This document shows positions 44,782-56,066 of a DNA stretch of 64,000 bases, in pieces. How positions within the stretch are numbered: the stretch's first letter is position 1; each line of letters begins with the position of its first letter. This DNA is from Collinsella sp. AF33-16. GTDB taxonomy: Bacteria; Actinomycetota; Coriobacteriia; Coriobacteriales; Coriobacteriaceae. The notes beneath the pieces were generated by a model. That model was not told the origin of the DNA, ran no database searches, and was given only the letters and a program-made list of their open reading frames with translations. The stretch spans positions 1-64,000 of the forward strand of contig NZ_QRQC01000001.1 in the NCBI RefSeq assembly GCF_003475325.1. Reading direction: 5' to 3'. Position numbers and translations under genes: made by a program.

Positions 44782-47700
44782 ATGCAGGCAGATTCCGCTC
44801 AGCAGCAGGGCCTTTATCGCCCCGAATTCGACCACGATGCATGTGGCATCGGCGCGCTTGCCGATATCAACGGTGAGCGCCATCACCAGATTCTGGACGA
44901 CGCACTGTCCATTCTGGTCAACTTGGAGCACCGCGGCGGCACGGGACTCGAGAAGAATACCGGCGATGGCGCTGGCATCCTGTTCCAGGTTCCGCATCAC
45001 TTTTTCCGTAAAGAGGCTCAAAAGTGCGGTCAGATTCTGCCGGCAGAGGGCGACTATGGCGTGGCCATGCTGTTCTTCCCGCAGGACGACAAGGGCGTAG
45101 AGGATGCCCGCCGCGTGTTTGAGGAGGGCTGTGCCGAGGCCGGCGTGCCGCTGCTCTTTTGGCGCGAGGTGCCCGTCGACCCGCACGACCTGGGCGAGAC
45201 GGCCCGCGCCTGCATGCCCACTATCCTGCAGGCCTTCCTGGGCCGTCCGGACGACACGCCCGCCGGCGATGCCTTTGAGCGTCGCCTGTACGTGTGCCGC
45301 CGCACCATCGAAAAGAAGGCCGATGCCGAGTTTGCCCTGCGAGACAAGATCTTCTACGTGTGCTCCATGAGCTCGCGCACCATCGTGTACAAGGGCATGC
45401 TGGTCGCCACGCAGATGCGCCGCTTCTTCATCGACCTCAACGACGCCGCCGTCAAAACGGCCGTGGCGCTCGTCCACTCGCGCTACTCCACCAACACCAC
45501 GCCCAGCTGGGAGCGTGCGCACCCCAACCGCTTTATCATCCATAACGGCGAGATCAACACCCTCAAGGGCAACGTCAACTGGATTCGCGCCCGCGAACCC
45601 AACCTGTACAGCCCCGTGCTGCAGCACGATCTTGAGCGCGTGATGCCCATCATCAACCGCGAGGGTTCCGACTCCGCGATTCTGGACAACGTGCTCGAAT
45701 TCTTGGTCATGAACGGTCGCCCGCTCACGCGTGCCGCGTCCATGTTGCTGCCCGAGCCGTGGGACCACAACGATAGCCTGAGTGAGGAGCGCCGCGCCTA
45801 CGACGCTTACCAGTCCATGCTCATGGAGCCCTGGGACGGCCCGGCGGCCATCGCCTTTACCGACGGTCGCACGCTGGGCGCCGCCCTCGACCGCAACGGC
45901 TTGCGCCCCGCCCGCTACTACGTGACGCGCGATGGCCGCTTTATGCTGGCAAGCGAGGTGGGCACCATCGAGGTGAGCCCCGAGAACATCCTGACGAGCG
46001 GCTGCCTGGGACCGGGCCAGATGCTCGAGGTCGATTTTGCCCGCGGCCGCGTGATCTACAACGACGAGCTGCGCGCCCGCTATGCCAAGGAGAAGCCCTA
46101 CCGCGACTGGATTGCCGAGGAGACACTGACCGTCGACGCGCTCGATGAGCCCGCCGCGCCCGCGCCCGCCGAGGATGCCGAGGTGCCCGCCGCCGTGCGC
46201 ATGGCCAAGCTCGGCTATCACTGGGATGATGTTGACGAGGTCGTGCGCCCCATGGCCCAGCAGGGCAAGGCCCCGCTCGCCTCGATGGGTATCGATGCGC
46301 CGTTGGCCTGCCTGTCCAAGAAGACGCGTTCGTTCTTTGACTACTTCTATCAGCTGTTCGCTCAGGTCACGAATCCTCCGATCGATGCCCTGCGCGAGCA
46401 CATGGTGACTTCGACCACGCTCTACCTGGGCAACCACGGCAACCTGCTCGAGGATTCCCGCACGGCCTGTCAGCTGGTGCGCTTGGAGCGCCCATTGCTC
46501 AACGAGGAAGAGCTCGAGCATATCTGTGCCATCGACCGTGTTGGCTTTAAGACCCGTCGTTTCCGTGCCGTCTACCGCCGCGATGCCGGCGAGGGCGCGC
46601 TGCAGGCTGCGCTCAAACAGCTTGCCGAGGACGTTGAGGCTGCGGTCCGCGACGGCGTGAACATTGTGGTGTTGAGCGATCGTGCCGCTGCGGGCGAGGT
46701 GCCCGTGCCGTCGCTGCTCGCCGTGGGCTGTGTGCACAACCACCTGATTCGCGCTGGCGTGCGTACCTTTGCCGACATCGTGGTGGAGTGCGGCGACGCC
46801 GTGTCCCCGCACGACTTTGCGGCACTGGTGGGCTACTCCGCGAGCGGCATCTATCCGTACAACGCACATGCGTGCATCCGCGATCTGGCGGCACGCGGCG
46901 ACCTGGACGTGACGGCCGAGCAGGGCATCGCCAACTACAACAAGGCTGCGACCGCCGGTATCGTCTCCATCATGTCCAAGATGGGCATCTCCACGGTGCA
47001 GAGCTACCATTCGGCGCAGATCTTCGAGGCCGTGGGCTTTACGCCGGAGTTCGTCAACGCGTACTTCGCCGGCACGGTGAGCCGTGTGGGCGGTATGGGT
47101 GTCGAGGACGTTGAGTGCGAGCAAAACGAGCGCTACGACGCCGCGCTCGCTATCCTTAAGAGCCCGGCTCCCGATCAGCTGCCCACACTGGGTCTGACCA
47201 AGTGGCGCCCGCTCGGCGGCGAGGATCACCTCATCGATCCGCAGACTGTCTACTTGCTGCAGACCGCCTGCCGTGAGGACAGCTACGACACCTTTAAGGA
47301 GTACAGCGCCCGCCTGCACCGCACCGGCCGCGCCGTGCGCCTGCGCGACCTGCTGGACTTTGATGCCAGCGGTCGCACTCCGGTGGCACTCGACGAGGTC
47401 GAACCCGCACTCAACATCGTCCGCCGCTTTAACACCGGCGCCATGTCGTATGGCTCCATCAGCAAAGAGGCGCACGAGTGCATGGCCATCGCCATGAACC
47501 GCCTGCACGGCCGTTCCAACTCCGGCGAGGGCGGTGAGGACCCGCGTCGCGAGACCCCGCTGGCTAACGGTGATTCCAAGAACTCCGCGATCAAGCAGGT
47601 GGCAAGTGCGCGCTTTGGCGTGACGAGCCGCTACCTGTGCAGCGCCTTCGAGATTCAGATCAAGATGGCCCAGGGCGCCAAGCCCGGCGAGGGTGGCCAC

Positions 47701-49479
47701 CTGCCCGGCAAGAAGGTCTACCCCTGGATTGCCGAGGTCCGTCAGTCTACGCCCGGCATCGGCCTGATCTCGCCTCCGCCGCATCACGACATCTACTCCA
47801 TCGAAGACCTGGCCGAGCTCATCTTTGACCTTAAGAACGCCAACCCTGGCGCACGCGTGTCGGTCAAGCTGGTCAGCGAGGCCGGCGTCGGCACCATCGC
47901 CACCGGTGTGGCCAAGGGCGCTGCCGACAAGATCTTGATCAGCGGCCACAATGGCGGCTCGGGTGCCGCTGCTCGCGATTCGATCTGGCACGCCGGTCTG
48001 CCGCTGGAGCTTGGCCTTGCCGAGGCCCAGCAGACGCTGCTGCAAAACGGCCTGCGCTCGCGCGTGGTGCTCGAGGCCGACGGCAAGCTCATGGACGGCA
48101 CCGATGTTGCCGTCGCCTGCCTGCTGGGCGCCGAGGAGTTTGGCTTTGCGACCATGCCGCTCATCTCGATGGGCTGCCTCATGCAGCGCGACTGCCAGCA
48201 GGATACCTGCCCCGCCGGCATCGCCACGCAAAACTGCCGCCTGCGTCGCGGCTTCCGCGGCAAGCCCGAACACGTCGAGCACTTTATGCTCTTTGTTGCC
48301 GAGCAACTGCGCGAGGTCATGGCGAGCCTGGGCTTCCGCACCGTCGACGAGATGGTCGGCCATCCCGAGTGCTTGCGCCAGATTGAGGTCCCGGGCAACC
48401 GTAAGGCCAACCTGCTCGATCTGTCGCCCGTGCTGGCGAGCGCGACCTGCGAGTTCGGTGCCCATATCCCGGGTGCCGACGGTCGTCACTTCCTGCCGCA
48501 GATGGCCGCGGACAGCGAGCTCGACAAGACGCTCGACTCCACGCTGTTCGTGCCCTATACGGCCGATGCCCGTGCGCACCTGCGTCCGATTCGCTTCCGC
48601 GCCGATATCGCCAACGTCAACCGTTGCGTGGGCACCATCCTGGGCAACGCGGTGACCAAGGCACATCCCGAGGGCTTGCCCGCCGGCTCCATCACCGTCG
48701 ATTGCGATGGTTCGGCCGGTCAGAGCTTTGGCGCGTTCCTGCCGCGCGGCATTACGCTCAACGTGTGCGGCGACGCCAACGACTACTTTGGAAAGGGCCT
48801 TTCGGGCGGCGAGGTGTCGGTGCGCCCCAACCCGCATGCGACCTACAAGTTCGACGAGAACATCATCGTGGGCAACGTTGCGTTCTTTGGCGCCACGAGC
48901 GGCCGCGGCTTCATTAACGGTCTGGCAGGCCAGCGCTTTGGCGTGCGCAACTCCGGTGCCACCGTGGTGGTCGAGGGCTGCGGCAACCATGGCTGCGAGT
49001 ACATGACGGGCGGTCTGGCGCTCATCTTGGGCGAGGTCGGGCAGAACTTCGCCGCCGGTATGACGGGTGGCGTGGCCTATGTCTTTGACCAGTACGGCAC
49101 GCTCAGTGCCCGCGTGAACCACGAGAGCGTGGAGCTCAAGGCCCCGACGGCCGGCGAGCTGGCACAGATTCGCGAGCTCATCCAGGAGCACGTGGACGCG
49201 ACGCAGAGCCCGCGCGGCATCAAGCTGCTCTACAGCTTTGAGACGATGAGCAAGCACTTCGTGAAGGTCATTCCGACCGAGTACGAGCGTGTGCTGGCGA
49301 TTGTCGCCGCCGCCGAGGCCGTCGGCAAGACGCATGCGCAGGCAGAGGAGCTGGCGTTTGACATCGTGACCGGTCGCGCGAGCGCTGCGGATCTCGCTCG
49401 CTTCGATGCTGCGGGCGGTGCTGCGGGCGCTGCGTCCGTGGCTGCCAGCCCTGTTGCTTCGACCAAGAAGGAGGCGTAA
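44782..49479 (+). CDS. gltB: Glutamate synthase, large subunit
   Basis: Makes two glutamates from glutamine and 2-oxoglutarate, using electrons passed on by the small subunit. 1565 residues. It has a class II amidotransferase domain whose catalytic Cys21 (DACGIGALADI) would be exposed by removing a 20-residue propeptide. A central domain and an FMN-binding synthase domain follow (PGEGGHLPGKKVYPWIAEVR, ISGHNGGSGAAARDSIWHAG), with Cys residues in CLMQRDCQQDTCPAGIATQ for the 3Fe-4S cluster. The C terminus is the GXGXG beta-helix (GATSGRGFINGLAGQ, GNHGCEYMTGG). The ATG at 44782 follows GGGGAGG. The gltD gene follows at 5 nt. Confidence 0.97.
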   Translation: MQADSAQQQGLYRPEFDHDACGIGALADINGERHHQILDDALSILVNLEHRGGTGLEKNTGDGAGILFQVPHHFFRKEAQKCGQILPAEGDYGVAMLFFPQDDKGVEDARRVFEEGCAEAGVPLLFWREVPVDPHDLGETARACMPTILQAFLGRPDDTPAGDAFERRLYVCRRTIEKKADAEFALRDKIFYVCSMSSRTIVYKGMLVATQMRRFFIDLNDAAVKTAVALVHSRYSTNTTPSWERAHPNRFIIHNGEINTLKGNVNWIRAREPNLYSPVLQHDLERVMPIINREGSDSAILDNVLEFLVMNGRPLTRAASMLLPEPWDHNDSLSEERRAYDAYQSMLMEPWDGPAAIAFTDGRTLGAALDRNGLRPARYYVTRDGRFMLASEVGTIEVSPENILTSGCLGPGQMLEVDFARGRVIYNDELRARYAKEKPYRDWIAEETLTVDALDEPAAPAPAEDAEVPAAVRMAKLGYHWDDVDEVVRPMAQQGKAPLASMGIDAPLACLSKKTRSFFDYFYQLFAQVTNPPIDALREHMVTSTTLYLGNHGNLLEDSRTACQLVRLERPLLNEEELEHICAIDRVGFKTRRFRAVYRRDAGEGALQAALKQLAEDVEAAVRDGVNIVVLSDRAAAGEVPVPSLLAVGCVHNHLIRAGVRTFADIVVECGDAVSPHDFAALVGYSASGIYPYNAHACIRDLAARGDLDVTAEQGIANYNKAATAGIVSIMSKMGISTVQSYHSAQIFEAVGFTPEFVNAYFAGTVSRVGGMGVEDVECEQNERYDAALAILKSPAPDQLPTLGLTKWRPLGGEDHLIDPQTVYLLQTACREDSYDTFKEYSARLHRTGRAVRLRDLLDFDASGRTPVALDEVEPALNIVRRFNTGAMSYGSISKEAHECMAIAMNRLHGRSNSGEGGEDPRRETPLANGDSKNSAIKQVASARFGVTSRYLCSAFEIQIKMAQGAKPGEGGHLPGKKVYPWIAEVRQSTPGIGLISPPPHHDIYSIEDLAELIFDLKNANPGARVSVKLVSEAGVGTIATGVAKGAADKILISGHNGGSGAAARDSIWHAGLPLELGLAEAQQTLLQNGLRSRVVLEADGKLMDGTDVAVACLLGAEEFGFATMPLISMGCLMQRDCQQDTCPAGIATQNCRLRRGFRGKPEHVEHFMLFVAEQLREVMASLGFRTVDEMVGHPECLRQIEVPGNRKANLLDLSPVLASATCEFGAHIPGADGRHFLPQMAADSELDKTLDSTLFVPYTADARAHLRPIRFRADIANVNRCVGTILGNAVTKAHPEGLPAGSITVDCDGSAGQSFGAFLPRGITLNVCGDANDYFGKGLSGGEVSVRPNPHATYKFDENIIVGNVAFFGATSGRGFINGLAGQRFGVRNSGATVVVEGCGNHGCEYMTGGLALILGEVGQNFAAGMTGGVAYVFDQYGTLSARVNHESVELKAPTAGELAQIRELIQEHVDATQSPRGIKLLYSFETMSKHFVKVIPTEYERVLAIVAAAEAVGKTHAQAEELAFDIVTGRASAADLARFDAAGGAAGAASVAASPVASTKKEA

Positions 49480-49484
49480 GTGCC

Positions 49485-50966
<1,482 letters not shown>

Positions 50967-50997
50967 AGTAGTCACGGAGATATTCAACAATCGAATC

Positions 50998-51095
50998 GGC
51001 AAGGGCTGTCCCTAACTGCCGGCACAAAAGGAACGTCCCTAAGTGCCGACAGTTAGGGACGTTCCTTTTGTGCCGGCATTCGGGGACACTCCTTG
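50998..51095. repeat. GGGGAC-type repeat with perfect 25-bp inverted arms
   Basis: Arms 51018-51042 and 51053-51077 are exact complements (GCCGGCACAAAAGGAACG then TCCCTAA), with a 10-nt loop. Flanking TGTCCC and GGGGACA extend the pairing. This is the cleanest member of the family seen at 0.2, 2.2 and 3.2 kb. The remaining 51096-51390 has no recognisable gene. Confidence 0.85.
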
Positions 51096-51390
51096 CGGAT
51101 TTGCGAGCAGTTTGCTCGTTTGTCGACGTGCGGGTGTTCATTTGTCGACTTCTTGGGCTGTGGTCACCTGTTGTTTCTGTGGTGGCTGCGGGCATCTGGC
51201 TCAAAAGGGCGGGTTGGCCGTCTATGTTTGCCTGCGGTTTTGTTGCGGTGCGCATTTTCGGTCAAGCTTTTCGTCAAGTGTTTGGTCAGCATCTGGTTTG
51301 CAGCCGGAGGCCTATTTTGCCCGCGCTGGTCGTGGCTGCCCACCCTCCTCGTAAGCTCAAATTGAGGTCCATCAGTTTGAGGAGGATGCC

Positions 51391-52098
51391 ATGACTGACC
51401 ACGCTTTTGACCGAGCAGAGCTTGCTGAAGCCGTCGGCAACGATATTGCCGACATGGCTCACTTTTGGATGCTGCGGAAGTTTCAATTCCTGGAGCCGGC
51501 ACGCGAACAGTTCGAGGTCATTGTCGACCCGTGGCTCAGCTATTGCGAGGGGCCTTCTCAAAACGAAATCATGGCCTACAACATGGCGTTTACCGATTGG
51601 CTGCTGTTTGAGCGCCCCTATCGCCATGGCAAAACGCTGCTCGAGCTATATGTTGACGAGCCGCCGGCATCGCTTTCGCCTGCCTCGCTCAAGCGGCTCG
51701 AGCAGGTACGCGACACGCAGTATTTCTCGCGCTTTGGCATTTTGGACAAGAATCCTGCGTCCGGCATGGTCGTGCTGAAGGACACGCGCACCGATCATCG
51801 CTTTGATGTCTACGACCCGCATATCGTGCAGAAGGAGCATTGGAACGACGGCGCGATTGCGGTGCGCCTCGCCTGCGTCGACGATGTCTGGCTTACGGCG
51901 GGACAGCTCTACCTGTATGACATCGCGCGCCTGAACGACACGGCGGTCGACGGACCGGGTGCGGTGCATCCCGAGGATCTGCAGGACGGCTTTGACACCT
52001 CGTGCATCAGCTTCTTCTTGCGTCTGGTCCGCGACATCATGGGCGCCCAGGGGCGGTACGTAAAGTCCCTCAACATCTACGAACAGGAATGGGGGTAG
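51391..52098 (+). CDS. Uncharacterised 235-residue protein
   Basis: Soluble protein with no signal peptide. It has an N-terminal helical part (MAHFWMLRKFQFLEPAREQF), a YNMAFTDWLLFERPY block and a C-terminal FLRLVRDIMGAQGRYV. I do not recognise the family. Codon use is like that of the core genes and the ATG at 51391 has GAGGAGG 5 nt upstream, so it is a real gene. It follows gltD across a palindromic repeat and precedes a three-copy repeat block. Confidence 0.7.
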   Translation: MTDHAFDRAELAEAVGNDIADMAHFWMLRKFQFLEPAREQFEVIVDPWLSYCEGPSQNEIMAYNMAFTDWLLFERPYRHGKTLLELYVDEPPASLSPASLKRLEQVRDTQYFSRFGILDKNPASGMVVLKDTRTDHRFDVYDPHIVQKEHWNDGAIAVRLACVDDVWLTAGQLYLYDIARLNDTAVDGPGAVHPEDLQDGFDTSCISFFLRLVRDIMGAQGRYVKSLNIYEQEWG

Positions 52099-52138
52099 AG
52101 GATGGGCGGTTGTCGCCTGCCTTGCCTTCTGCCCTTTT

Positions 52139-52357
52139 GTCTCGATCTGTAACGTTTGGGGACAAAAACCAGTCTATCTGTTACAGATCGAGACGAATGC
52201 TTGGGCGCCGCTGGTTTGTCTAAATCTGTAACGTTTAGGGGCCTGGAGAACGTCTTACTGGTACAGATCGAGACGTTTGGCACCTGGCTGGGGGGGGGAT
52301 GTCTCAATCTGTAACATCTACAGTCCAAAAATCGGTCTTCCTGTTACAGGTCGAAAC
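52139..52357. repeat. Palindromic repeat family A, three copies
   Basis: Copies at 52139-52194, 52218-52274 and 52301-52357, separated by about 25 nt. Arms GTCT(C/A)(G/A)ATCTGTAAC and G(T/G)TACAG(A/G)TCGA(G/A)AC. The last copy ends about 10 nt before the ribosome-binding site of the nuclease-like gene. Confidence 0.88.
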
Positions 52358-52377
52358 GTTTGTCGGCGGAGGCAACG

Positions 52378-53454
52378 GTGACGATGGTCCATTTGTCCGA
52401 TGTGGTGGTGATGGAAGTGTCTAATACCGTTTTCAAGCACAAGCATACGACTCGCAACACGTTGGCGCGGAATAGGATGCTCGCGCGACTCACGGAGGCG
52501 ACCGAGCAAGGTGCGCTGCTCGCAACGCATGACAATGCCGAGCTCATGTGGCTGCGGCGTCATGTTGGAACCGACGATATCGCGGAACCCGAGCCGTATT
52601 TGTTCTGCTTTCAACATGATTGGGGTGTGCTGACGCCGGCGGAGCGAACGCTGCGTACCATCAAAGGGCTTGCAGAGTTTCATCCCGATTGGGCGTTTTG
52701 GGGCTATGACGCGGCGCTTTTGTGGGGTCTGGAGGTGCCGAATGATCTGCTTGGGTCGCGTTTTCTTGTTAAGACGGGTTGTTCGGTGGCGTTGAGCGGC
52801 GGGTGCAGGTTGTTGCGTCCGCAGATGGCGGGCGCACTCGAGCATGTTGATGGCGTGCGGGTGACGTCGTTTTGGCGCACGGTGGAGGATTGCCTACTGC
52901 GTGCGCCGTTCTCCTACGGGTTGGCGATTGCCGATTCTGCACTGCGGGCGAAAGGCGTATCACGTGGGGATTTGTGCGAGCGCCTCCGCGCCGATTGCGA
53001 GGGCAGGCGAGGGTATCGCAGGGCACAGGTGATTGCGTCGTATGCGGACGGGCTGTTTGAAAACGGCGGCGAGTCTCGGTTCCGAGCATTCTTTATTGCG
53101 TACGGCTTTCCGGTTCCGGAGCTGCAGGTGGAGTTTCGCGACCCGCTCGATCCGAGCCAGGTGTTTCGCGTCGACTATTTTTGGCGGCTCGAGGACGGGA
53201 CGTGTGTCATCGGCGAGCTCGACGGAAAGGGGAAGTACACCTTGCAGAGCGGCGAGGGTCGGGAGTCGGTTGACCCATTCGTGGCAGAGCGTCAGCGGGA
53301 ATCTCATCTGACAATGCTCGGGCATAAGGTGCTTCGGTTTACGTTTAACGAACTCAAGAACCCGGGGAACCTGGCTGAAAAGATGAGACTGGCGGGAATT
53401 CCACAGCGGGCCGATCTGGCTGAGGAATGGAAGCGTCAGTGGTATGGGTGCTAA
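52378..53454 (+). CDS. AbiEi-like / DUF559-type endonuclease-fold protein
   Basis: About 358 residues. The N-terminal two-thirds resembles AbiEi-like winged-helix proteins (LLATHDNAELMWLRRHVG, WGYDAALLWGLEVP, VDGVRVTSFWRTVEDCLL). The C-terminal third has a Vsr/DUF559 nuclease fold. The Asp in FRVDYFWRLEDG, then CVIGELDGKGKYTLQ, gives the D-(E)xDxK pattern of PD-(D/E)XK enzymes; QRESHLTMLGHKVLRFTFNE follows as usual. Such proteins are common in Actinobacteria with unproven function. GTG at 52378 (GGAGG 5 nt upstream) or ATG at 52384 can start. It is bracketed by seven family A repeats. Confidence 0.72.
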   Translation: MTMVHLSDVVVMEVSNTVFKHKHTTRNTLARNRMLARLTEATEQGALLATHDNAELMWLRRHVGTDDIAEPEPYLFCFQHDWGVLTPAERTLRTIKGLAEFHPDWAFWGYDAALLWGLEVPNDLLGSRFLVKTGCSVALSGGCRLLRPQMAGALEHVDGVRVTSFWRTVEDCLLRAPFSYGLAIADSALRAKGVSRGDLCERLRADCEGRRGYRRAQVIASYADGLFENGGESRFRAFFIAYGFPVPELQVEFRDPLDPSQVFRVDYFWRLEDGTCVIGELDGKGKYTLQSGEGRESVDPFVAERQRESHLTMLGHKVLRFTFNELKNPGNLAEKMRLAGIPQRADLAEEWKRQWYGC

Positions 53455-53495
53455 GGGGTGCAACTGACGCGAATGTGGTTGTTCCTGCCGAGTTT

Positions 53496-53793
53496 GTCTC
53501 GATCTGTAACAACAAGGGGCCGTTTGGCCTCGTAGCTGTTACAGATCGAGACAGAAGGTTGGCTGCCGCTAAAAGATCTCAATCTGTAACATCTAGAGGC
53601 CGAAAACCTGTCTAACTGTTACAGATTTAGACGTTTGACGACAGGGCTGGAGAATATCTTAATCTGTAACATCTAACGGCCAAAAACCGCTCTAACTGTT
53701 ACAGATCGAGACAAAGGTTGGACGCGGTGCCGAAAGATCTCGATCTGTAACATCTGGCTGCTAAAACCCGGTCTACCTGTTACAGATCTAGAC
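53496..53793. repeat. Palindromic repeat family A, four copies in tandem
   Basis: Copies at 53496-53552, 53575-53632, 53655-53712 and 53736-53793, spaced 22-23 nt. Left arms (T)CTCGATCTGTAAC with small changes, right arms GTTACAGAT(C/T)(G/T)AGAC, loops variable but commonly with GGC.AAAACC. This is the densest cluster of the family and fills most of the 488-nt gap before the amidohydrolase gene. Confidence 0.9.
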
Positions 53794-53942
53794 ATTTCCC
53801 GGATGTCGCTGGGATGGGACTGCAATGCATTCCGTTCTCCGTGTCTCATCCTTTCTCCGTTAACCGATATGTCCGCAGCAACCCTGCCGCACTGGGTGAT
53901 AATGGACAAATGTTCAAGTTAATCGTGAGGGAGGAGCTCGAT

Positions 53943-55313
53943 ATGGCATCTGCCGATCGTTCCACGTTGTTTATCAATGCGACCATTCTGGACGGTTCGG
54001 AGCATATGGAGCCGCAACCCGATATGGCCGTGACTGTTGAGCGCGGCGTCATCACCTGGATGGGGCCGAGTGCTGTGGCGCAGGCGCCCGCGGGTGCCGA
54101 GGTCATCGATCTGGCAGGGGCGTATCTCATGCCCGGTCTCATCAATATGCACGCGCACCTGTGCGGCTCGGGCAAGCCTGTCTCGGCCGGCGATGCGGGA
54201 GCGCTGATGAAGAAGCTCGATAATCCCGTGGGGCGTGCCATCGTCCGCCGCATCCTCAAGGGCAGTGCCCAGCAGCAGCTGGCAAGCGGCGTGACCACGG
54301 TGCGCGGCGCGGGCGACCCGCTGTTTGCCGACATTGCCGTGCGCGACGCTATCGACGCCGGCAAGTATCAGGGTCCGCGCCTGGTAGCGCCGGGAACGGG
54401 CGTCACGGTGCCGGGTGGCCATGGCGCGGGCTTGTTCGCCCAGGTGGCCAACAGCCCCGTCGAGGTAGCCGAGCAGGTGCGAGACCTGTATGCGCGCGGC
54501 GCCGACGTCATTAAGCTGTTCGTAACGGGCGGTGTGTTCGATGCGACCGAGGTGGGCGAGCCGGGCGTGCTGCGTATGCCGGTGGAGGTTGCCGCGGCGG
54601 CGTGCAAGGCGGCGCACGAGGTGGGCCTGCCGGTTATGGCTCATGTCGAGAGCACCGAGGGCGTGAAGGCCGCGCTTGAGGCCGGGGTCGACACGATCGA
54701 GCACGGTGCCCCGATGACGCCCGAGATCCTGGAGCTGTACCGTGGCGCCGCGGGCACGCAGCTCGAGGGACGTGCGCCCAGCGTTACCTGCACGATCAGC
54801 CCGGCGCTGCCGTTTGTGTTGCTCGATCCGGGGAAGACCCATTCGACTGACACGCAAAAGAAGAACGGCGACATCGTGTGCTCGGGCATTATCGAGAGTG
54901 CTCGTGCGGCGCTGGAAGCTGGCGTTAAGGTGGGCCTTGGCACAGATTCGAGCTGCCCGTTCGTGACGCAGTACGACATGTGGCGTGAGGTTGCCTATTT
55001 TGCCAAGTATGTCGGTGTGAGCAACGCCTTCGCGCTGCATACGGCTACGCAAGTCAACGCCGAGCTGCTGGGGCTGGGCGGCGAGACCGGTGCGATCGAG
55101 TGCGGCAAGGCCGCCGATATCCTGGTGACGCGCAAGAATCCGCTCGATGACCTGTGCGCTCTGCGTGAGCCGATACATGTGATGTGTCGCGGTGATCTGG
55201 TACGCAAGCTCAAGGTAAAGCGTATTCCCGAGGTGGACGCCGAGCTCGACGCGATTATGGCCATGCCGGCCGAGGCGCTGGCCGAGGAGCTCGCCCGCGA
55301 CGGTGTGGCATAG
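53943..55313 (+). CDS. Amidohydrolase (imidazolonepropionase/prolidase-like)
   Basis: 456-residue metal-dependent hydrolase of the amidohydrolase superfamily, subtype with a TIM barrel and small beta domain. Metal ligands are in LMPGLINMHAHLCG (HxH), ADVIKLFVTGG (Lys), VMAHVESTEG (His), DTIEHGAPM (His) and GLGTDSSCP (Asp). The closing GLGGETGAIECGKAADILV segment is typical. Members hydrolyse Xaa-Pro or Xaa-Arg dipeptides, or cyclic amides; the substrate here is unknown. The ATG at 53943 follows GGGAGGAGC; the longer upstream frame is non-conserved. Confidence 0.9.
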   Translation: MASADRSTLFINATILDGSEHMEPQPDMAVTVERGVITWMGPSAVAQAPAGAEVIDLAGAYLMPGLINMHAHLCGSGKPVSAGDAGALMKKLDNPVGRAIVRRILKGSAQQQLASGVTTVRGAGDPLFADIAVRDAIDAGKYQGPRLVAPGTGVTVPGGHGAGLFAQVANSPVEVAEQVRDLYARGADVIKLFVTGGVFDATEVGEPGVLRMPVEVAAAACKAAHEVGLPVMAHVESTEGVKAALEAGVDTIEHGAPMTPEILELYRGAAGTQLEGRAPSVTCTISPALPFVLLDPGKTHSTDTQKKNGDIVCSGIIESARAALEAGVKVGLGTDSSCPFVTQYDMWREVAYFAKYVGVSNAFALHTATQVNAELLGLGGETGAIECGKAADILVTRKNPLDDLCALREPIHVMCRGDLVRKLKVKRIPEVDAELDAIMAMPAEALAEELARDGVA

Positions 55314-55346
55314 GTGTGACAAAGGTGTAGCTCCGTTGCCGCATGT

Positions 55347-55386
55347 AAAAAGCCGAGGTCTCAACACGAGGCCTCGGCTTTTTTAT
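55347..55386 (+). terminator. Intrinsic terminator after the amidohydrolase gene
   Basis: AAAGCCGAGG pairs with CCTCGGCTTT (core 55351-55358 with 55372-55379), with CTC / GAG inside, then a T-run. It can also act in reverse for the minus-strand gene at 55447. Confidence 0.9.
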
Positions 55387-55446
55387 CGAACAAATACTTA
55401 AGATTTGGGACAAACAAACCTGATTAATTTGTCCCGCGTGCGGGCG

Positions 55447-55920
55447 CTAGGAGCGGGTTTCCATCTTAGCGTGGCACTTGGGGCAGGTGACGCGGATCTT
55501 GCCCTTGCCCTTGGGGACGGAGAGCATCTGGCCGCAGTTGGGGCACTTGAGGTATGCCGTGGTCTTGCGACCCTTCCACATCTTCTTGGCCGTGCGCTTG
55601 GCGCGCTCAAAGTCTTCCTTGCTCGTTCCAGCCGCGCGCGAGGTGCCGGCCGCCGCAGCGCCGCCGCCCAAGCTGGCGACAAACTTGCCCAAGCCGGGGA
55701 CGTTCGCGGTCGCGGTGACAAAGGCAGCGTTTTCCTTGCGACGCGCATCGATGTTTTTGGACAGGCCGCGCAGCACGCCAATCACGATCACGGCGATGGC
55801 GATCCAGCTGAGCCACTGGATGCGGGCTATCGATCCGATCATCGCGATGACGATGCCGGCAAAACCCATCACGATGGTGAGTTCATCGGCACCATTGCGA
55901 CCCTTCATAAAGTCATTCAT
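55447..55920 (-). CDS. Two-helix membrane protein with C-terminal zinc ribbon
   Basis: 157 residues. Two adjacent helices at about 13-50 (ELTIVMGFAGIVIAMIGSIA, SWIAIAVIVIGVL) are followed by a basic Ala-rich linker. A C-terminal zinc ribbon (LKCPNCGQMLSVPKGKGKIR, then VTCPKCHAKM) has two CPxC knuckles. It is a common actinobacterial architecture with no assigned role; the ribbon suggests nucleic-acid or protein binding at the membrane. It has no catalytic motif and no operon partner. Start at 55920 with GAAAGGCAA upstream. Confidence 0.72.
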   Translation of the reverse strand: MNDFMKGRNGADELTIVMGFAGIVIAMIGSIARIQWLSWIAIAVIVIGVLRGLSKNIDARRKENAAFVTATANVPGLGKFVASLGGGAAAAGTSRAAGTSKEDFERAKRTAKKMWKGRKTTAYLKCPNCGQMLSVPKGKGKIRVTCPKCHAKMETRS

Positions 55921-55974
55921 GCAAATTGCCTTTCGTTCGATATGCTGCTCGCCTTTATACCCGATTTAGAGCAA

Positions 55975-56060
55975 GGGGGACAGGTTAATCTGCACCAAGG
56001 TGGTGCAAACGTACCTATCCCCGATACACCAAGATGGTGCAAAGCAGTCTGTCCCCAATG
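55975..56060. repeat. TGCACCA / CCTGTCCCC intergenic repeat
   Basis: GGGGGACAGGTTAATC, then a perfect TGCACCA-AGG-TGGTGCA hairpin (55991-56007), then a related TACACCAAGATGGTGCAAAG with CTGTCCCC. Relatives lie at 226-277, 14657-14690, 61984-62016 and 62095-62128. It separates the zinc-ribbon gene from the copper operon end. Confidence 0.65.
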
Positions 56061-56066
56061 CCCCAA

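Noticed and set aside
53496-53793. Regularly spaced repeats resembling a CRISPR array
   Set aside because: Each unit is itself a long palindrome of about 57 nt with a variable middle, gaps of 22-23 nt are short, arms vary between copies, copies are dispersed in small groups, and no cas genes are in the window.
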